A stretch of 64,000 bases of DNA from Nocardioides ginsengisegetis (GTDB lineage: Bacteria; Actinomycetota; Actinomycetes; Propionibacteriales; Nocardioidaceae). The notes beneath the pieces are model-generated. The model was not told the DNA's origin and ran no database searches. It saw only the letters and a list, made by a program, of their open reading frames with translations. Within the stretch, counting starts at the first letter, position 1. Each line of letters begins with the position of its first letter. Positions 1-11,201 of the stretch are shown one piece after another. Position numbers and translations under genes: made by a program. The DNA lies in NCBI RefSeq assembly GCF_014138045.1, contig NZ_JACGXA010000001.1, forward strand, positions 3,643,001-3,707,000, read 5' to 3'.

Positions 1-572
1 GTGGAGAGCCAGGCGTCCAGCTCGGCACGGAGTACGTCGATCTCCTGCTCCAGCTCGGCCACCCGGACGATCGCCTCGGCGGCGCGCTCCTCGGCCTCGT
101 CGAGGCGGAGCGTGACGTCGCGGCCCTCGGTCTCGGCCACGTCGGCGCGGCGGGCCTCGGCGTTCATCTTGCGGGTGGCCTCGGCGGCCCGCTTCTGGGC
201 CGAGGTGAGCGCGACCTCGAGCTCGGAGATGGAGTGCTCGTGGGCGTCGATGCGGGCCTGCATGGCCGCGGAGAACTCCGCGTGCTCGGCGGTGCGGGCG
301 ACGGTCAGGTCGCGGTAGGCCTGTGCCTGCTCGGCCCGGTCACGGGCCGCCTCACGTCGGGTCTCCATCAGCTCGGAGTGGGTGATGCGGGTGGCCGCGG
401 CGCCGAGGACGACGCCGAGCACGGCGGCGACGGCGACCAGCAGCCACGAGCCGCTGAGGACGGCGCCGAGGACGACCAGCGCCGAGATCACGATGAGCGC
501 GACGGCAACAGTGAGGCGGGTGCTCCGCTGCCGACGACGAGCCTTGGGGGCTCGAGACTGAGGGGAAGGCAT
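1..572 (-). CDS. Membrane-anchored coiled-coil protein, partial
   Basis: The gene is cut by the window edge, so its C-terminus is missing. Reading from an ATG at 572 gives about 190 residues. A basic N-terminus precedes two adjacent hydrophobic segments at about residues 20-40 and 43-61. From about residue 65 the protein is hydrophilic and rich in Ala, Glu and Arg, which looks like a long coiled coil leaving the membrane. No catalytic motif is visible. It lies 9 bp downstream of the DUF3180 gene and is probably the last visible member of the ftsH-fol operon. I do not recognise a named family, and its role is unknown. Confidence 0.75.
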   Translation of the reverse strand, partial: MPSPQSRAPKARRRQRSTRLTVAVALIVISALVVLGAVLSGSWLLVAVAAVLGVVLGAAATRITHSELMETRREAARDRAEQAQAYRDLTVARTAEHAEFSAAMQARIDAHEHSISELEVALTSAQKRAAEATRKMNAEARRADVAETEGRDVTLRLDEAEERAAEAIVRVAELEQEIDVLRAELDAWLS

Positions 573-581
573 GAAAGCAGG

Positions 582-1070
582 TTAGGTGTCGTCACCGTCG
601 GAACCGACGCGACACGCTCGCTCGAGGAGCACCGCTGTGATGGCGATCGCCACACCGGCGGCTGCGGCGGCCGCAGATCGCCAGGCGCGCTGGGAGGCGA
701 GGTCGCCCTGGACCCCCAGCCAGGACAGCGCGTAGCCGGCGTACCCACCGGCCATGAGGGCCCCGACCAGCGCGCAGGCGCGCGCCAGGACCAGCCGGTT
801 GACCATCCGGTGCGCCTCGGGCCGCTGGTGGTGGACGTGGATCGAGCGGTAGGTCAGCCAGGCGGTCGTCCCGAGGATGGCCGCGACCAGGAGCAGGGCC
901 AGCGGCTGGGCCCAAGTGACGACGGGGGCGGCCGCCATGTAGCGCTCGGCGTACCCGTGGAGGAGCCAGCCCCCGACGAGGCCGACGATCGCCCACCCGA
1001 CGAGGACGCCACCGGACGTCGGGCGGAGGTGCCCACCCGAGGGTTCCCCCTCGGGCGGGTCGACCGTCAC
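582..1070 (-). CDS. DUF3180 family membrane protein
   Basis: This encodes 162 residues from a GTG that overlaps the folK stop (GTGA). Longer reading frames run upstream but would lie inside folK. There are four hydrophobic segments, at about residues 21-38, 50-71, 97-119 and 131-148, with a His-containing hydrophilic loop (YRSIHVHHQRPEAHR) in the middle. Length, topology and position right after folK match the actinobacterial DUF3180 family of unknown function. Translational coupling to folK suggests it is made with the folate enzymes, but nothing in the sequence links it to folate chemistry. Confidence 0.85.
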   Translation of the reverse strand: MTVDPPEGEPSGGHLRPTSGGVLVGWAIVGLVGGWLLHGYAERYMAAAPVVTWAQPLALLLVAAILGTTAWLTYRSIHVHHQRPEAHRMVNRLVLARACALVGALMAGGYAGYALSWLGVQGDLASQRAWRSAAAAAAGVAIAITAVLLERACRVGSDGDDT

Positions 1071-1636
1071 TGGATCTCGAGCGTCAGGTCGTCCCGACGC
1101 GTCACGCCGCTGCTGTCGGCCTTCTCGAGGAGGAGCGCGACCGGGCCGAGCTCGGGGAACTCGGCGTCGGGCTCGAGGTCGAACCACGGCTGCAGCACGA
1201 AGGCGCGCTCGGAGGCACGCGGGTGCGGCAGGCGGAGCGCGGGCTCGTCGCTGCGGCGGTCGCCGACGACGATCAGGTCGACGTCGAGGGTGCGGGGGGC
1301 GTTCTTGATCTCGCTGCGCTCCCGCTCGAAGGCGTCCTCGATGGCCAGCGCGCGATCCATCAGGCGCGTCGCGGCCAACGTGGTGTCGACGGTGACGACG
1401 GCGTTGAGGTAGGACTTGGCGTCCTCGGGGCAGTCCACGGGCTCGGTCTCGTAGACCGGCGAGACGCCGGTGACCCACACGTCCGGGGTGTCCGCGATCG
1501 CGTTGACCGCGCCCTGCAGGGCCGTCATCCGCTCACCGAGGTTGGACCCCAGCGCCAGCACCGCACGGCGGATCGGGCGCATCTCACCAGTGAGCGTGTC
1601 CGCGTCGATGATGTTGGGGTTGGGGGTCTCAGTCAC
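1067..1636 (-). CDS. folK: 2-amino-4-hydroxy-6-hydroxymethyldihydropteridine pyrophosphokinase
   Basis: HPPK transfers pyrophosphate from ATP to 6-hydroxymethyl-dihydropterin, the step before DHPS in folate synthesis. The protein has 189 residues. The family start ALGSNLGER lies near residue 29, and the signature KNAPRTLDVDLIVV carries the Mg-ATP-binding aspartates. LPHPRASERAFVL is also typical. The GTG start overlaps the folB stop (GTGA). An internal ATG (MRPIRR, residue 19) would remove a non-conserved N-terminal extension and is an alternative start. It is translationally coupled between folB and the DUF3180 gene. Confidence 0.95.
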   Translation of the reverse strand: MTETPNPNIIDADTLTGEMRPIRRAVLALGSNLGERMTALQGAVNAIADTPDVWVTGVSPVYETEPVDCPEDAKSYLNAVVTVDTTLAATRLMDRALAIEDAFERERSEIKNAPRTLDVDLIVVGDRRSDEPALRLPHPRASERAFVLQPWFDLEPDAEFPELGPVALLLEKADSSGVTRRDDLTLEIQ

Positions 1637-2004
1637 TTCTCGCCCTCACGTGTTCGGGTGATCGTCAGGGCGACGTCCGCGAACGTCGCCTCGATGGGTG
1701 CATCCGGCTTGTGGACCGTGACCCGCACCCATTCAACACGAATGTCCAAGAGGCAGACACCCGCGATCCGCTGGGCCAGGGTCTCGATCAGGTCGACCGG
1801 ATCGTTCTCCACGGCGGCTTGCACCGAGGCAACGAGACTTCCGTAGTCGACGGTGTCGCGCAAGTCGTCCGAGGCGGCCGCAGGCGTGGTGTCGATGCCC
1901 AGTGCGAGATCGATCACGAAGGTCTGGCCCTCGCGTCGTTCGAAGTCGAAGACGCCGTGGTGGCCGTAGCACTCGATGCCGAGGACGGCGAGCTCGTCGG
2001 TCAC
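1633..2004 (-). CDS. folB: Dihydroneopterin aldolase
   Basis: This 123-residue cytosolic enzyme cleaves 7,8-dihydroneopterin to 6-hydroxymethyl-dihydropterin and glycolaldehyde. Visible family features are IECYGHHGVFDFERREGQ near the N-terminus with the conserved Glu, TVDYGSL, the LIETLAQRIA helix, and VTVHKPDAPI with the catalytic-type Lys. The GTG start at 2004 overlaps the folP stop, and the frame open upstream lies within folP. Length is normal for the family. It is one link of the coupled folE-folP-folB-folK chain. Confidence 0.95.
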   Translation of the reverse strand: MTDELAVLGIECYGHHGVFDFERREGQTFVIDLALGIDTTPAAASDDLRDTVDYGSLVASVQAAVENDPVDLIETLAQRIAGVCLLDIRVEWVRVTVHKPDAPIEATFADVALTITRTREGEK

Positions 2005-2873
2005 TCCTGGCCTTCCTGTCGCGGGTCGTGCAGGCGGTGGACGACGCTCAGCGCGTCGTGGCTGGACCGTACGTCGTGGACGCGGATGCCCCACACACCG
2101 GCCCTGGCCAGCTCGACGGTCAGGGCGACGTTGGCGGCCTCGCGCTGGTCGACGGGGCGGGGCCCGTGCTCGTCGCCCAGCAGCGCCCCGAGGAACGACT
2201 TGCGGCTCGCGCCCACCAGGACCGGGTGGCCCAGGGACAGGACCTCGCCCAGGCCGCGGAGCAGCTGCCAGTTCTGCTCGCCCTGCTTGGCGAAACCGAG
2301 CCCCGGGTCGAGCACGATCCGGTCGGCCTCGACCCCGGCGGCGACGGCGGCGTCGACCCGCTGGGCCAGCTCGTCGCGGACGGCCCGGACGACGCCGCCG
2401 GGGGCGTCGTACGTCGCGAAGTCGGCCATGTGGTCGCTGTGGGCCCGCCAGTGCATCGCCACGTAGGCGACCCCGGCGTCGGCGACGACCGCGAGCATCC
2501 GCTCGTCGGCCAGTCCGCCGGACACGTCGTTGACGATCGTGGCGCCGGCCGCCACCGCGGCCTCGGCCACCTCGGCCCGCATCGTGTCCACCGAGACGAC
2601 GGCACCCTCGGCCGCGAGCGCGGTGATGACGGGGACGACCCGCTCCAGCTCCTCCTCGACCAGCGGCCGGGTCGCACCGGGCCGCGTCGACTCCCCGCCG
2701 ATGTCCAGGATGTCGGCGCCCTCGGCCAGCAGCTCGCGGCCGTGCTCGATCGCGGCGTCGGACTCCAGCCAGCGGCCCCCGTCGGAGAACGAGTCGGGGG
2801 TGACGTTGACGACGCCCATCAGCCGGGGCCGGCCGATCGGCGCGAGGATCCCCGGGGACATCGACGAGCTCAC
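2001..2873 (-). CDS. folP: Dihydropteroate synthase
   Basis: DHPS condenses 6-hydroxymethyl-dihydropterin pyrophosphate with p-aminobenzoate, and is the sulfonamide target. The 290-residue TIM-barrel protein shows [47 protein letters not shown] and VGASRKSF, which together form the pterin and pABA sites. I chose GTG at 2873 because it overlaps the folE stop (GTGA) like its neighbours. ATG at 2861 (MSPGIL) is equally compatible with the family. The gene sits between folE and folB. Confidence 0.95.
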   Translation of the reverse strand: MSSSMSPGILAPIGRPRLMGVVNVTPDSFSDGGRWLESDAAIEHGRELLAEGADILDIGGESTRPGATRPLVEEELERVVPVITALAAEGAVVSVDTMRAEVAEAAVAAGATIVNDVSGGLADERMLAVVADAGVAYVAMHWRAHSDHMADFATYDAPGGVVRAVRDELAQRVDAAVAAGVEADRIVLDPGLGFAKQGEQNWQLLRGLGEVLSLGHPVLVGASRKSFLGALLGDEHGPRPVDQREAANVALTVELARAGVWGIRVHDVRSSHDALSVVHRLHDPRQEGQE

Positions 2874-3484
2874 CGGTTGCGGTGGATGAGCGCCATCGCC
2901 TCGGACCGGGTGGCGGCGTTGTGCATCATGCCGCGGACCGCCGAGGTGATGGTGCGGGCGCCGGCCTTGCGCACGCCCCGCATGGTCATGCAGAGGTGCT
3001 CGGCCTCGATCACGACGATCACTCCGCGTGCCTCGAGGATCTCCATGAGGGCGTCGGCGACCTGGGTCGTCAGCCGCTCCTGGACCTGCGGGCGCTTGGC
3101 GTAGACGTCGACGAGCCGTGCCAGCTTCGACAGCCCGGTGATCTTGCCGGTCTCCGCCGGGATGTAGCCGACGTGCGCGACACCGGTGAAGGGGACGAGG
3201 TGGTGCTCGCACATCGACCACAGCTCGATGTCACGGACCAGGACCATCTCGTCGTGGCCGATGTCGAAGGTCGTGGTGAGGACGTCCTCGGGCCGCAGGT
3301 GCATGCCGCTGGTGAGCTCGGCGTACGCCCGGGCCACCCGGGCCGGCGTCTCGAGCAGGCCCTCACGCTCGGGGTCCTCCCCGATCGCGTAGAGCAGCTC
3401 CCGGACGGCCGCCTCGGCGCGGGCGTGGTCGAAGGGGGGCACGTCCTCGGGAGCGCGCTCCACCGAGTGGATCCTGTCGGTCAT
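2870..3484 (-). CDS. folE: GTP cyclohydrolase I
   Basis: FolE converts GTP to 7,8-dihydroneopterin triphosphate, the first step of pterin and folate synthesis, as a cytosolic zinc homodecamer. The protein has 204 residues. Zinc ligands are visible in [10 protein letters not shown] (Cys and His) and EHLCMTMRG (Cys). The region around [20 protein letters not shown] and QVQERLT is the GTP-binding part. The ATG lies only 2 bp after the ftsH stop, so it is likely cotranscribed with ftsH and heads the folate cassette. Confidence 0.97.
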   Translation of the reverse strand: MTDRIHSVERAPEDVPPFDHARAEAAVRELLYAIGEDPEREGLLETPARVARAYAELTSGMHLRPEDVLTTTFDIGHDEMVLVRDIELWSMCEHHLVPFTGVAHVGYIPAETGKITGLSKLARLVDVYAKRPQVQERLTTQVADALMEILEARGVIVVIEAEHLCMTMRGVRKAGARTITSAVRGMMHNAATRSEAMALIHRNR

Positions 3485-3486
3485 GG

Positions 3487-5541
<2,055 letters not shown>

Positions 5542-5655
5542 AGGCTTCTCTCGGACGCGTTGATCTGAACGGTCGACGGTACACGCCCGTCGGCTACCGA
5601 CATTCTCGCAGGCGACGCCAGCCGGGGGGCGACGGAGCCGATTTCGGTGCCCGGC

Positions 5656-6207
5656 TCAGGAGTAGACGTGGGGAGCCAGCGTCCCGATGTCGCGCAGGTT
5701 GCGGTACTTCTCGCGGTAGTCGAGGCCGTAGCCGACGACGAACTCGTTGGGGATGTCCCAGCCGACGTACTTGACGTCGACGGGCATCTGCAGGGCCTCG
5801 GGCTTGCGCAGGAGGGTGCAGATCTCGACGCTCGCGGGGTTGCGCGAGGTCAGGTTGGAGGTCAGCCAGGACAGCGTCAGGCCGGTGTCGATGATCTCGT
5901 CGACGATGACGACGTGGCGCCCGGAGATGTCGGTGTCGAGGTCCTTGAGGATCCGGACGACACCACTGGACTTGGTCCCCGACCCGTAGGACGACACCGC
6001 CATCCAGTCCATCTCGACGTGGCGGCCGAAGCTGCGGGCGAGGTCGGCCATCACCATCACGGCACCGCGGAGGATGCCGACGATGAGCAGCTCCTTGCCG
6101 TCGTAGTCGGCCTCGATCTCCTTGGCCAGCTCCGCGAGGCGACCCTGGATCTGGGCCTCGGTGAAGAGCACGTTGACGAGGTCGTTCTCCACGTGGGACG
6201 CGTCCAT
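5656..6207 (-). CDS. hpt: Hypoxanthine(-guanine) phosphoribosyltransferase
   Basis: This purine salvage enzyme joins hypoxanthine or guanine to PRPP. The protein has 183 residues. The PRPP-binding signature is VVIVDEIIDTGLT, preceded by LRGAVMVMADLAR and the flexible-loop SSYGSGTKSSG. The C-terminal KYVGWDIPNEFVVGYGLDY is characteristic of HPRT and contributes to purine binding. The gene lies upstream of ftsH in the usual actinobacterial order. Here tilS is separated from it by an extra secreted-protein gene. Confidence 0.96.
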   Translation of the reverse strand: MDASHVENDLVNVLFTEAQIQGRLAELAKEIEADYDGKELLIVGILRGAVMVMADLARSFGRHVEMDWMAVSSYGSGTKSSGVVRILKDLDTDISGRHVVIVDEIIDTGLTLSWLTSNLTSRNPASVEICTLLRKPEALQMPVDVKYVGWDIPNEFVVGYGLDYREKYRNLRDIGTLAPHVYS

Positions 6208-6230
6208 GCCGAGCAGCCTAGATCAGGGGG

Positions 6231-6944
6231 TCACCAGGCGTTCGGGCGGGCGACGGAGCGGTGGTGGTGCTTCTTCTTCTTGGTGACGGTGAGCTCCACG
6301 GGCTTCGACTTCGAGGGCAGCACGCCGGTGTCGGGGTCGCCCAGGAACAGGACCTGGACGTCATGGGTGCCGGCGCCCAGCTTGGGCAGCGTCAGCCTGC
6401 CCGCGCCCTTCTTCAGCGTCACGGTGTCGACCTTGTCGCCGTCGACGGTCACCTTGGCCTCGCCCGGGACGGGGGCGACCTGCTTGCTGACGGTCTTGAA
6501 GTTCACCTCACCACGGTCGCCGACCGGGATCGAGTTGTCGGTCAGGGTGGCGGTCGTGGTCGTGGGAAGCAGCCTGGTCATCGTGACCTCGCCGAGGGAC
6601 ACCCGCTGGAGGCGCCGCTTGACCAGGACGTCGTCCACCTCGAGCGGCGCGAAGCCCGACCGCTCGAAGGTGAGCACGAAGTCTCCCTTGTGTCCGACCG
6701 CGAGGAAGAAGTAGCCGTGCTGGGGACCGTTGGGCCACTGGCTGGCATAGGTGAGGGACGAGGCGGCGACCTCGCCCGTCGGGCGGGTGGCCTCCACGTT
6801 GACGTTGTCCACGGCATTGCCGAACTGGTCCACGACGACTCCCTGGATCAGCGGGAGGTTGGCGTCGTCTGCCTGCGCGGGGGCGACGCCCAGCAGCGAC
6901 AGCGCCAGGGTGGTCAGGACGACGGCGGTGCGGTGCTTCCCCAT
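6231..6944 (-). CDS. Secreted protein with carboxypeptidase-regulatory-like and Ig-like domains
   Basis: The protein has 237 residues with a clear Sec signal peptide (hydrophobic core to about residue 19, then APAQA-DD). After it comes a transthyretin/carboxypeptidase-regulatory-like beta domain (about 33-115; GVVVDQFGNAVDNVNVEATRP). A second beta domain (about 125-215; DNSIPVGDRGEVNFKTVS to GAGTHDVQVLFLGD) resembles Ig-like Big_3-type repeats. The tail is KKKKHHHRSVARP, strongly basic and His-rich. No LPxTG or lipobox is present, so it is probably a free exported or wall-bound protein. It interrupts the usual tilS-hpt adjacency. Function is unknown; a binding or adhesive role is inference. 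Confidence 0.75.
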   Translation of the reverse strand: MGKHRTAVVLTTLALSLLGVAPAQADDANLPLIQGVVVDQFGNAVDNVNVEATRPTGEVAASSLTYASQWPNGPQHGYFFLAVGHKGDFVLTFERSGFAPLEVDDVLVKRRLQRVSLGEVTMTRLLPTTTTATLTDNSIPVGDRGEVNFKTVSKQVAPVPGEAKVTVDGDKVDTVTLKKGAGRLTLPKLGAGTHDVQVLFLGDPDTGVLPSKSKPVELTVTKKKKHHHRSVARPNAW

Positions 6945-7037
6945 GACGGTTCCTCTCGTGGCAGTGGTGCCACCGAGTGACGCTAGGGACTCCGCAACCC
7001 CGAATTCAGGGAAATCGGCGCGAATGGCCCGAACGGG

Positions 7038-8012
7038 TCACTCGGATCGCCGAAAGGCGAGCAGCCTTTCGGCGCGCAGGAGCCGCACGTGGCCGGGCAG
7101 GTCGATCCACTTCTGGCCGCGCCAGCCGGTGACGAGGGCGTCCATGGCGAGGACGTGGTCGTGGAAGAGCTCCGCGGCCGGTGAGCCTGCGGCGAGGGCG
7201 GCGAGGCGCAGGACCCGACGGCGTACGGCGGTGGGGGCGGGCTCGAGGACGTCGAGGTCGAGCCCCTCGGGGCGGGCTGCGGCGCGGAGCAGGTCGTCGG
7301 CGAGGCCGTCGAGGTGCTCCATGTCGACGCGGAGCTGGTCGGCGGTGCGGGCCAGGGTCTCGGCGACGCCGGGCCCGAGCTCGTCCTCGAGGATCGGGAG
7401 GACGCGGGTGCGGATGCGGGAGCGGGTGAAGCGCGGGTCGTCGTTGTGCGGGTCGCTCCAGAAGTCGATGCCCTCGACCTCGCAGGCGGTCACCGTGTCG
7501 GCGCGGGCGACGTCGAGGAGCGGGCGGCGGTAGCGGTCGAAGGCGCGGCGCATGCCGGCGATCGAGCGGCCCCCGGAGCCGCGGGTCAGGCCCAGCAGGA
7601 CGGTCTCGGCCTGGTCGTCGCGCGTGTGGCCGAGCAGCACCGCCTCGGCCCCGACCCGCTGGGCGATCTCGTCGAGGACGGCGTAGCGGGCCTCCCGGGC
7701 CGCCGCCTCGGGGCCGAGCCCGCCCCCCTCGACGTGCACCCGTGCCGAGAAGGTCTCCGCTGCCCCGAGCTCCGCCATCTGGGCCACGACGCGGGCGGCC
7801 CGCTCGTCCGAGCCCTCCTGCAGCCCGTGGTCGACGGTGGCGCCGACGACGCGCCAGCCGCCCTTGCCTGCCTCGAAGACCGTGGCGGCGAGCAGCGCGA
7901 GGGAGTCGGCGCCCCCGGAGCAGGCGACGACGACGGTCGCTCCGGGTGGCAGGTCGGCCAGGCTCCGGCGTACGCCGAGGCGGACGGCGGCGACGGCGGG
8001 GTGCAGGCTCAT
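7038..8012 (-). CDS. tilS: tRNA(Ile)-lysidine synthetase
   Basis: TilS uses ATP and lysine to convert C34 of tRNA-Ile(CAU) to lysidine, so AUA is read as Ile. The protein has 324 residues from MSLHPAVAAV; the open frame upstream runs into the next gene's region and lacks homology. The PP-loop ATPase motif is VACSGGADSLAL near residue 34. LLGHTRDDQAETVLL and SGGRSIAGMR follow, typical of the synthetase core, and then a C-terminal substrate-binding region. The length suits the short actinobacterial form. It is the usual neighbour of hpt and ftsH. Confidence 0.95.
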   Translation of the reverse strand: MSLHPAVAAVRLGVRRSLADLPPGATVVVACSGGADSLALLAATVFEAGKGGWRVVGATVDHGLQEGSDERAARVVAQMAELGAAETFSARVHVEGGGLGPEAAAREARYAVLDEIAQRVGAEAVLLGHTRDDQAETVLLGLTRGSGGRSIAGMRRAFDRYRRPLLDVARADTVTACEVEGIDFWSDPHNDDPRFTRSRIRTRVLPILEDELGPGVAETLARTADQLRVDMEHLDGLADDLLRAAARPEGLDLDVLEPAPTAVRRRVLRLAALAAGSPAAELFHDHVLAMDALVTGWRGQKWIDLPGHVRLLRAERLLAFRRSE

Positions 8013-8040
8013 GCGGTCGGGTCCGGTCAGGTCTGTCGGC

Positions 8041-9075
8041 TCAGAGGACGCGGGCCATCCAGGCGGCGTGGTCGGTGATCTCGGCCTTGGAGGGGAGGTT
8101 CTCCGGGCGCTCCCAGACGGCGTTGAAGTCGTCCATGCCGACCTTGTCCACGACGCCGCGGACGAAGACGGCACCGTCGCGGTACTGCGCCATCTTGGCG
8201 TCGAGACCCAGCAGCCGGCGCAGGATCTTGTCGAGGGTCCCCACGCCCTTGCGGCGCTCGTTGAAGCGGCGACGGATGCGCTCGACGGAGGGGATGACCT
8301 GCGGCCCGACGCCGTCCATCACGACGTCGGCGTGGCCCTCGAGCAGCGACATGACGCCGGTGACGCGGTCGACGATCTCCTTCTGCTCGGGCGTCCCGAT
8401 GATGTCGAGAAGGCTCTGGCCGCCCTCCCGGCCACCCTTGAGCGCCTCGGTGATCCGCTTGAGGCCGTCGTCGAGGAACCGGCTGGGCTCCATCGTCTCG
8501 GCGATGGCCTGCATCTCCCCGAAGAGGTGGTCGCGCATCCAGGGGACGGCGGTGAACTGGACCCGGTGGGTCTCCTCGTGGAGGCAGACCCAGAGCCGGA
8601 AGTCGGTCGGGTCGACGTCGAGCTCGCGCTCGACGTGCACGATGTTGGGCGCGACCAGCAGGAGCCGGCCGGAGGGGTCGTGGAAGGGGTCGAACTGGCC
8701 GAGGACCTTGCCGGCCAGGAACCCGAGCAGCGCACCGACCTCGGCCCCGGTCACCCGGGAGCCGATCGCCAGGGACAGGCCGCTCGGGGGGCCCTTCTTG
8801 GCGGCCAGCTTCTCGATCACCGGCGCGAGGATGGTGGCGAAGCCGTCGGCGTTGGCCTGCACCCAGCCGGGCCGGTCCACGATCAGGACCGGTGCCGTGC
8901 GCTCGGCCGCGACGAGTCCGGTGAACTCGCGGACGAGGCCGGTCGACCGGTCGGCCCCGGCGCGGAGCTCGGCGACCGCCCGCTCCGCCTCGGCGCGGGT
9001 CACGTCGGGGCCCTCCCCCGCCAGGCGCGAGCCCAGCGACACCGCGAGGTCCCAGTCGACCATGCTCGAGTTCAT
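8041..9075 (-). CDS. Zinc-dependent metalloprotease, F420-biosynthesis-associated (DUF2342)
   Basis: The protein has 344 residues. A metalloprotease-type HExxH is visible in CLHEETHRVQF near residue 180, followed by a conserved helical region (MRDHLFGEMQAIAE). The whole resembles the DUF2342 family, whose phylogenetic profile tracks coenzyme F420 producers. Actual protease activity and substrate are not established for the family. It is 28 bp upstream of tilS on the same strand and 50 bp downstream of dacB, an arrangement common in actinobacteria. Confidence 0.85.
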   Translation of the reverse strand: MNSSMVDWDLAVSLGSRLAGEGPDVTRAEAERAVAELRAGADRSTGLVREFTGLVAAERTAPVLIVDRPGWVQANADGFATILAPVIEKLAAKKGPPSGLSLAIGSRVTGAEVGALLGFLAGKVLGQFDPFHDPSGRLLLVAPNIVHVERELDVDPTDFRLWVCLHEETHRVQFTAVPWMRDHLFGEMQAIAETMEPSRFLDDGLKRITEALKGGREGGQSLLDIIGTPEQKEIVDRVTGVMSLLEGHADVVMDGVGPQVIPSVERIRRRFNERRKGVGTLDKILRRLLGLDAKMAQYRDGAVFVRGVVDKVGMDDFNAVWERPENLPSKAEITDHAAWMARVL

Positions 9076-9125
9076 GCCGTGACCCTACGCGGCAGGCGAA
9101 GGGGGCGGAGCCGGATGAGGGGCGC

Positions 9126-10544
9126 TCAGCCGCAGCGGCAGGCGGCCAGCGAGGCCGCGAGGTCGTCGAGGGCCTCGCGGGCGGCGTCGGTGTCCGTGAG
9201 CGCGACCCGGTCGGCCATCAGCACGAAGATCATCGGGTGCCCGTCGAGGTCGGTCGTGACCCCGGCGAGGGCGCTGACGCCGCTGAGGGTGCCGGTCTTG
9301 GCCCGGACCCGCCCGCGCCCCGCGGGCACGGAGTCGGCGAAGCGGTCGACCAGCGAGCCGCTGAACGCGGCGACGGGCAACCCGCTGAGCAGCGGCCGGA
9401 GCTCGGGGTGGTCGGCCGACGCGGCGGCCTGGAGCACCGCTGCCAGGGTGCCGGGGTCGAGGAGGTCCTGGCGGGAGAGACCGCTGCCGTCGTGCAGGAC
9501 CGCACCGTCCAGGGGGACGCCGAGCTCGTCCAGCACGGCGCGTACGCCGGCGGCACCACCCGTGAACGTGCCGGCCCGGCCGGTGGCGAGCCCGACCTGG
9601 TGGGCGAGCACCTCCGCGGCCTCGTTGTCGGACCAGGTGAGGGTCCACTCGACGATCTGGGAGAGGGGCGGCGAGTCGACCGACGCCAGCGGCGGCGCCG
9701 TCGACGGGACGGTCGCCTCGGTCGGCCGGCCGACGACGGAGATGCCGGCATCCGCCAGGGCGGCCGCGAAGGCGCGGGCCGCCTCCAGGGCCGGGTCGGC
9801 CACGCGGCCGAGGCCGCTGGGGGTGTGGCCCTCGTCGACCCACAGCGGACCGATCGGGGTCACGACGCCGTCGGGCAGGTAGTCGTCGGGCCAGTGGGTG
9901 CTGGCGCCGGGGCCGCTGAAGAGGGACGTGTCGTAGCCGACGCTCGTGCGCCGGATCCCCTTGTCCTTGAGGGCCTTCGCGGTCTGACGGGCCAGGTCCA
10001 CCACGTTGGCGGTCGCCGGGTAGGCGTCCTTCGACGGGGCCGAGGCGAGCAGCGGGTCTCCCCCGCCGACGAGCACGACCTGGTGGTGCCGCCCGGAGAC
10101 CACCCGGGTCTGGAAGGTGTGCTCCGGTCCGAGCACCTCGAGGGCCGCCGCCGTCGTCAGCAGCTTCATCGTGCTCGCGGGGGTGGCGGCCCCGTCGGCC
10201 TGCGAGAAGACCGGCGTCCCGTCGAGCCGGGTGACCAGGGCGAGCACGTCGGGCCCGAGGTCCGGGTCCGCGAGGGCCGGGGCGAGCGCTCGACGCACCT
10301 TCGCCGGCGCCAGCGGCCCGTCGACGGCGGTCTGGGCCACGGCAGCGGGGGCGGCGTACGCCGGCAGCGTCAACCCGGCGGGCGGTGCGACGGCAGCCGG
10401 GTCGGTGCCCGGGTCGGCGTCCCCGATCCCCGCCCGCTCCAGTCCGTAGGTCGTCCCGGCCGCCACCAGCACGGCGAGCACGAGGACCACGGGAACCCAA
10501 CGGAGGAAGGGGTCGGGCCAGTGGCGTGTGTCACGTCTCGCCAC
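9126..10544 (-). CDS. dacB: D-alanyl-D-alanine carboxypeptidase/endopeptidase (PBP4-type, S13)
   Basis: This is a penicillin-binding protein that trims peptidoglycan stem peptides outside the membrane. The protein has 472 residues with an N-terminal membrane anchor or signal (about 17-35, VPVVLVLAVLVAAGTTYGL). The three active-site motifs are present: SxxK in ASTMKLLT, SxN in WSDNEAAEVL, and KTG in RAKTGTLSGVSALAG. The large insertion between SxxK and SxN is typical of family S13. It starts at GTG. It is divergent from ppa across a 119-bp region that must carry both promoters. The tail CRCG is unusual but short. Confidence 0.94.
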   Translation of the reverse strand: MARRDTRHWPDPFLRWVPVVLVLAVLVAAGTTYGLERAGIGDADPGTDPAAVAPPAGLTLPAYAAPAAVAQTAVDGPLAPAKVRRALAPALADPDLGPDVLALVTRLDGTPVFSQADGAATPASTMKLLTTAAALEVLGPEHTFQTRVVSGRHHQVVLVGGGDPLLASAPSKDAYPATANVVDLARQTAKALKDKGIRRTSVGYDTSLFSGPGASTHWPDDYLPDGVVTPIGPLWVDEGHTPSGLGRVADPALEAARAFAAALADAGISVVGRPTEATVPSTAPPLASVDSPPLSQIVEWTLTWSDNEAAEVLAHQVGLATGRAGTFTGGAAGVRAVLDELGVPLDGAVLHDGSGLSRQDLLDPGTLAAVLQAAASADHPELRPLLSGLPVAAFSGSLVDRFADSVPAGRGRVRAKTGTLSGVSALAGVTTDLDGHPMIFVLMADRVALTDTDAAREALDDLAASLAACRCG

Positions 10545-10663
10545 CCTTTGCCCCTTCCGACTGCGCTTTTGGGGTCATTGTGCGGGAGACTGGCCACGGC
10601 CCAGACGCTGGGCCCCATGGACACCCGGCCCGCAGGGGCCGATGACGCTGGCGGAGGAAAGAC

Positions 10664-11164
10664 GTGCTGGAGTTCGACGTACTGGTGGAGATCCCCAAGG
10701 GACAGCGCAACAAGTACGAGGTGGACCACGAGAGTGGCCGCATCCGCCTCGACCGGACGCTGTTCACGTCGACGCAGTACCCCGCCGACTACGGCTACAT
10801 CGAGAACACCCTCGGCCTCGACGGCGACCCGCTCGACGCGATGGTCATCCTCCAGGAGCCGACGTTCCCGGGCTGCCTCATCAAGTGCCGCGCGATCGGC
10901 ATGTTCCGCATGACCGACGAGGCCGGCGGTGACGACAAGGTCCTGTGCGTCCCGGCGACCGACCCGCGCCAGGAGCACCTGCGCGACATCTCGCACGTGT
11001 CGAAGTTCGACCGTCTCGAGATCCAGCACTTCTTCGAGGTCTACAAGGACCTCGAGCCCGGCAAGTCCGTCGAGGGCGCCGAGTGGGTCGGCCGCACCGA
11101 GGCCGAGGCCGAGGTCGAGGCGTCGTTCAAGCGCCTCGCCGACAACCCCGGCGCCATCCACTGA
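10664..11164 (+). CDS. ppa: Inorganic pyrophosphatase
   Basis: This soluble family I pyrophosphatase hydrolyses PPi to two phosphates and drives biosynthetic reactions forward. The protein has 166 residues. The metal-binding signature DGDPLDAMV (three Asp) follows [12 protein letters not shown]. Other family residues are in [13 protein letters not shown] and [12 protein letters not shown]. It starts at GTG behind a strong ribosome site, GGAGGAAA, about 5 nt upstream. It is monocistronic, divergent from dacB and convergent with the methyltransferase gene. Confidence 0.97.
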   Translation: MLEFDVLVEIPKGQRNKYEVDHESGRIRLDRTLFTSTQYPADYGYIENTLGLDGDPLDAMVILQEPTFPGCLIKCRAIGMFRMTDEAGGDDKVLCVPATDPRQEHLRDISHVSKFDRLEIQHFFEVYKDLEPGKSVEGAEWVGRTEAEAEVEASFKRLADNPGAIH

Positions 11165-11174
11165 CGCCACCCCA

Positions 11175-11201
11175 CCGCTGAGCCGTCGCGGGAGTCAGCG
11201 G
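11175..11201. terminator. Possible bidirectional terminator hairpin
   Basis: CCGCTGA (11175-11181) and TCAGCGG (11195-11201) form a 7-bp perfect stem with a 13-nt GC-rich loop. It sits between the convergent ppa and methyltransferase genes and overlaps the methyltransferase stop codon. There is no T-tract, so termination is inferred only from position and pairing. Confidence 0.4.
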
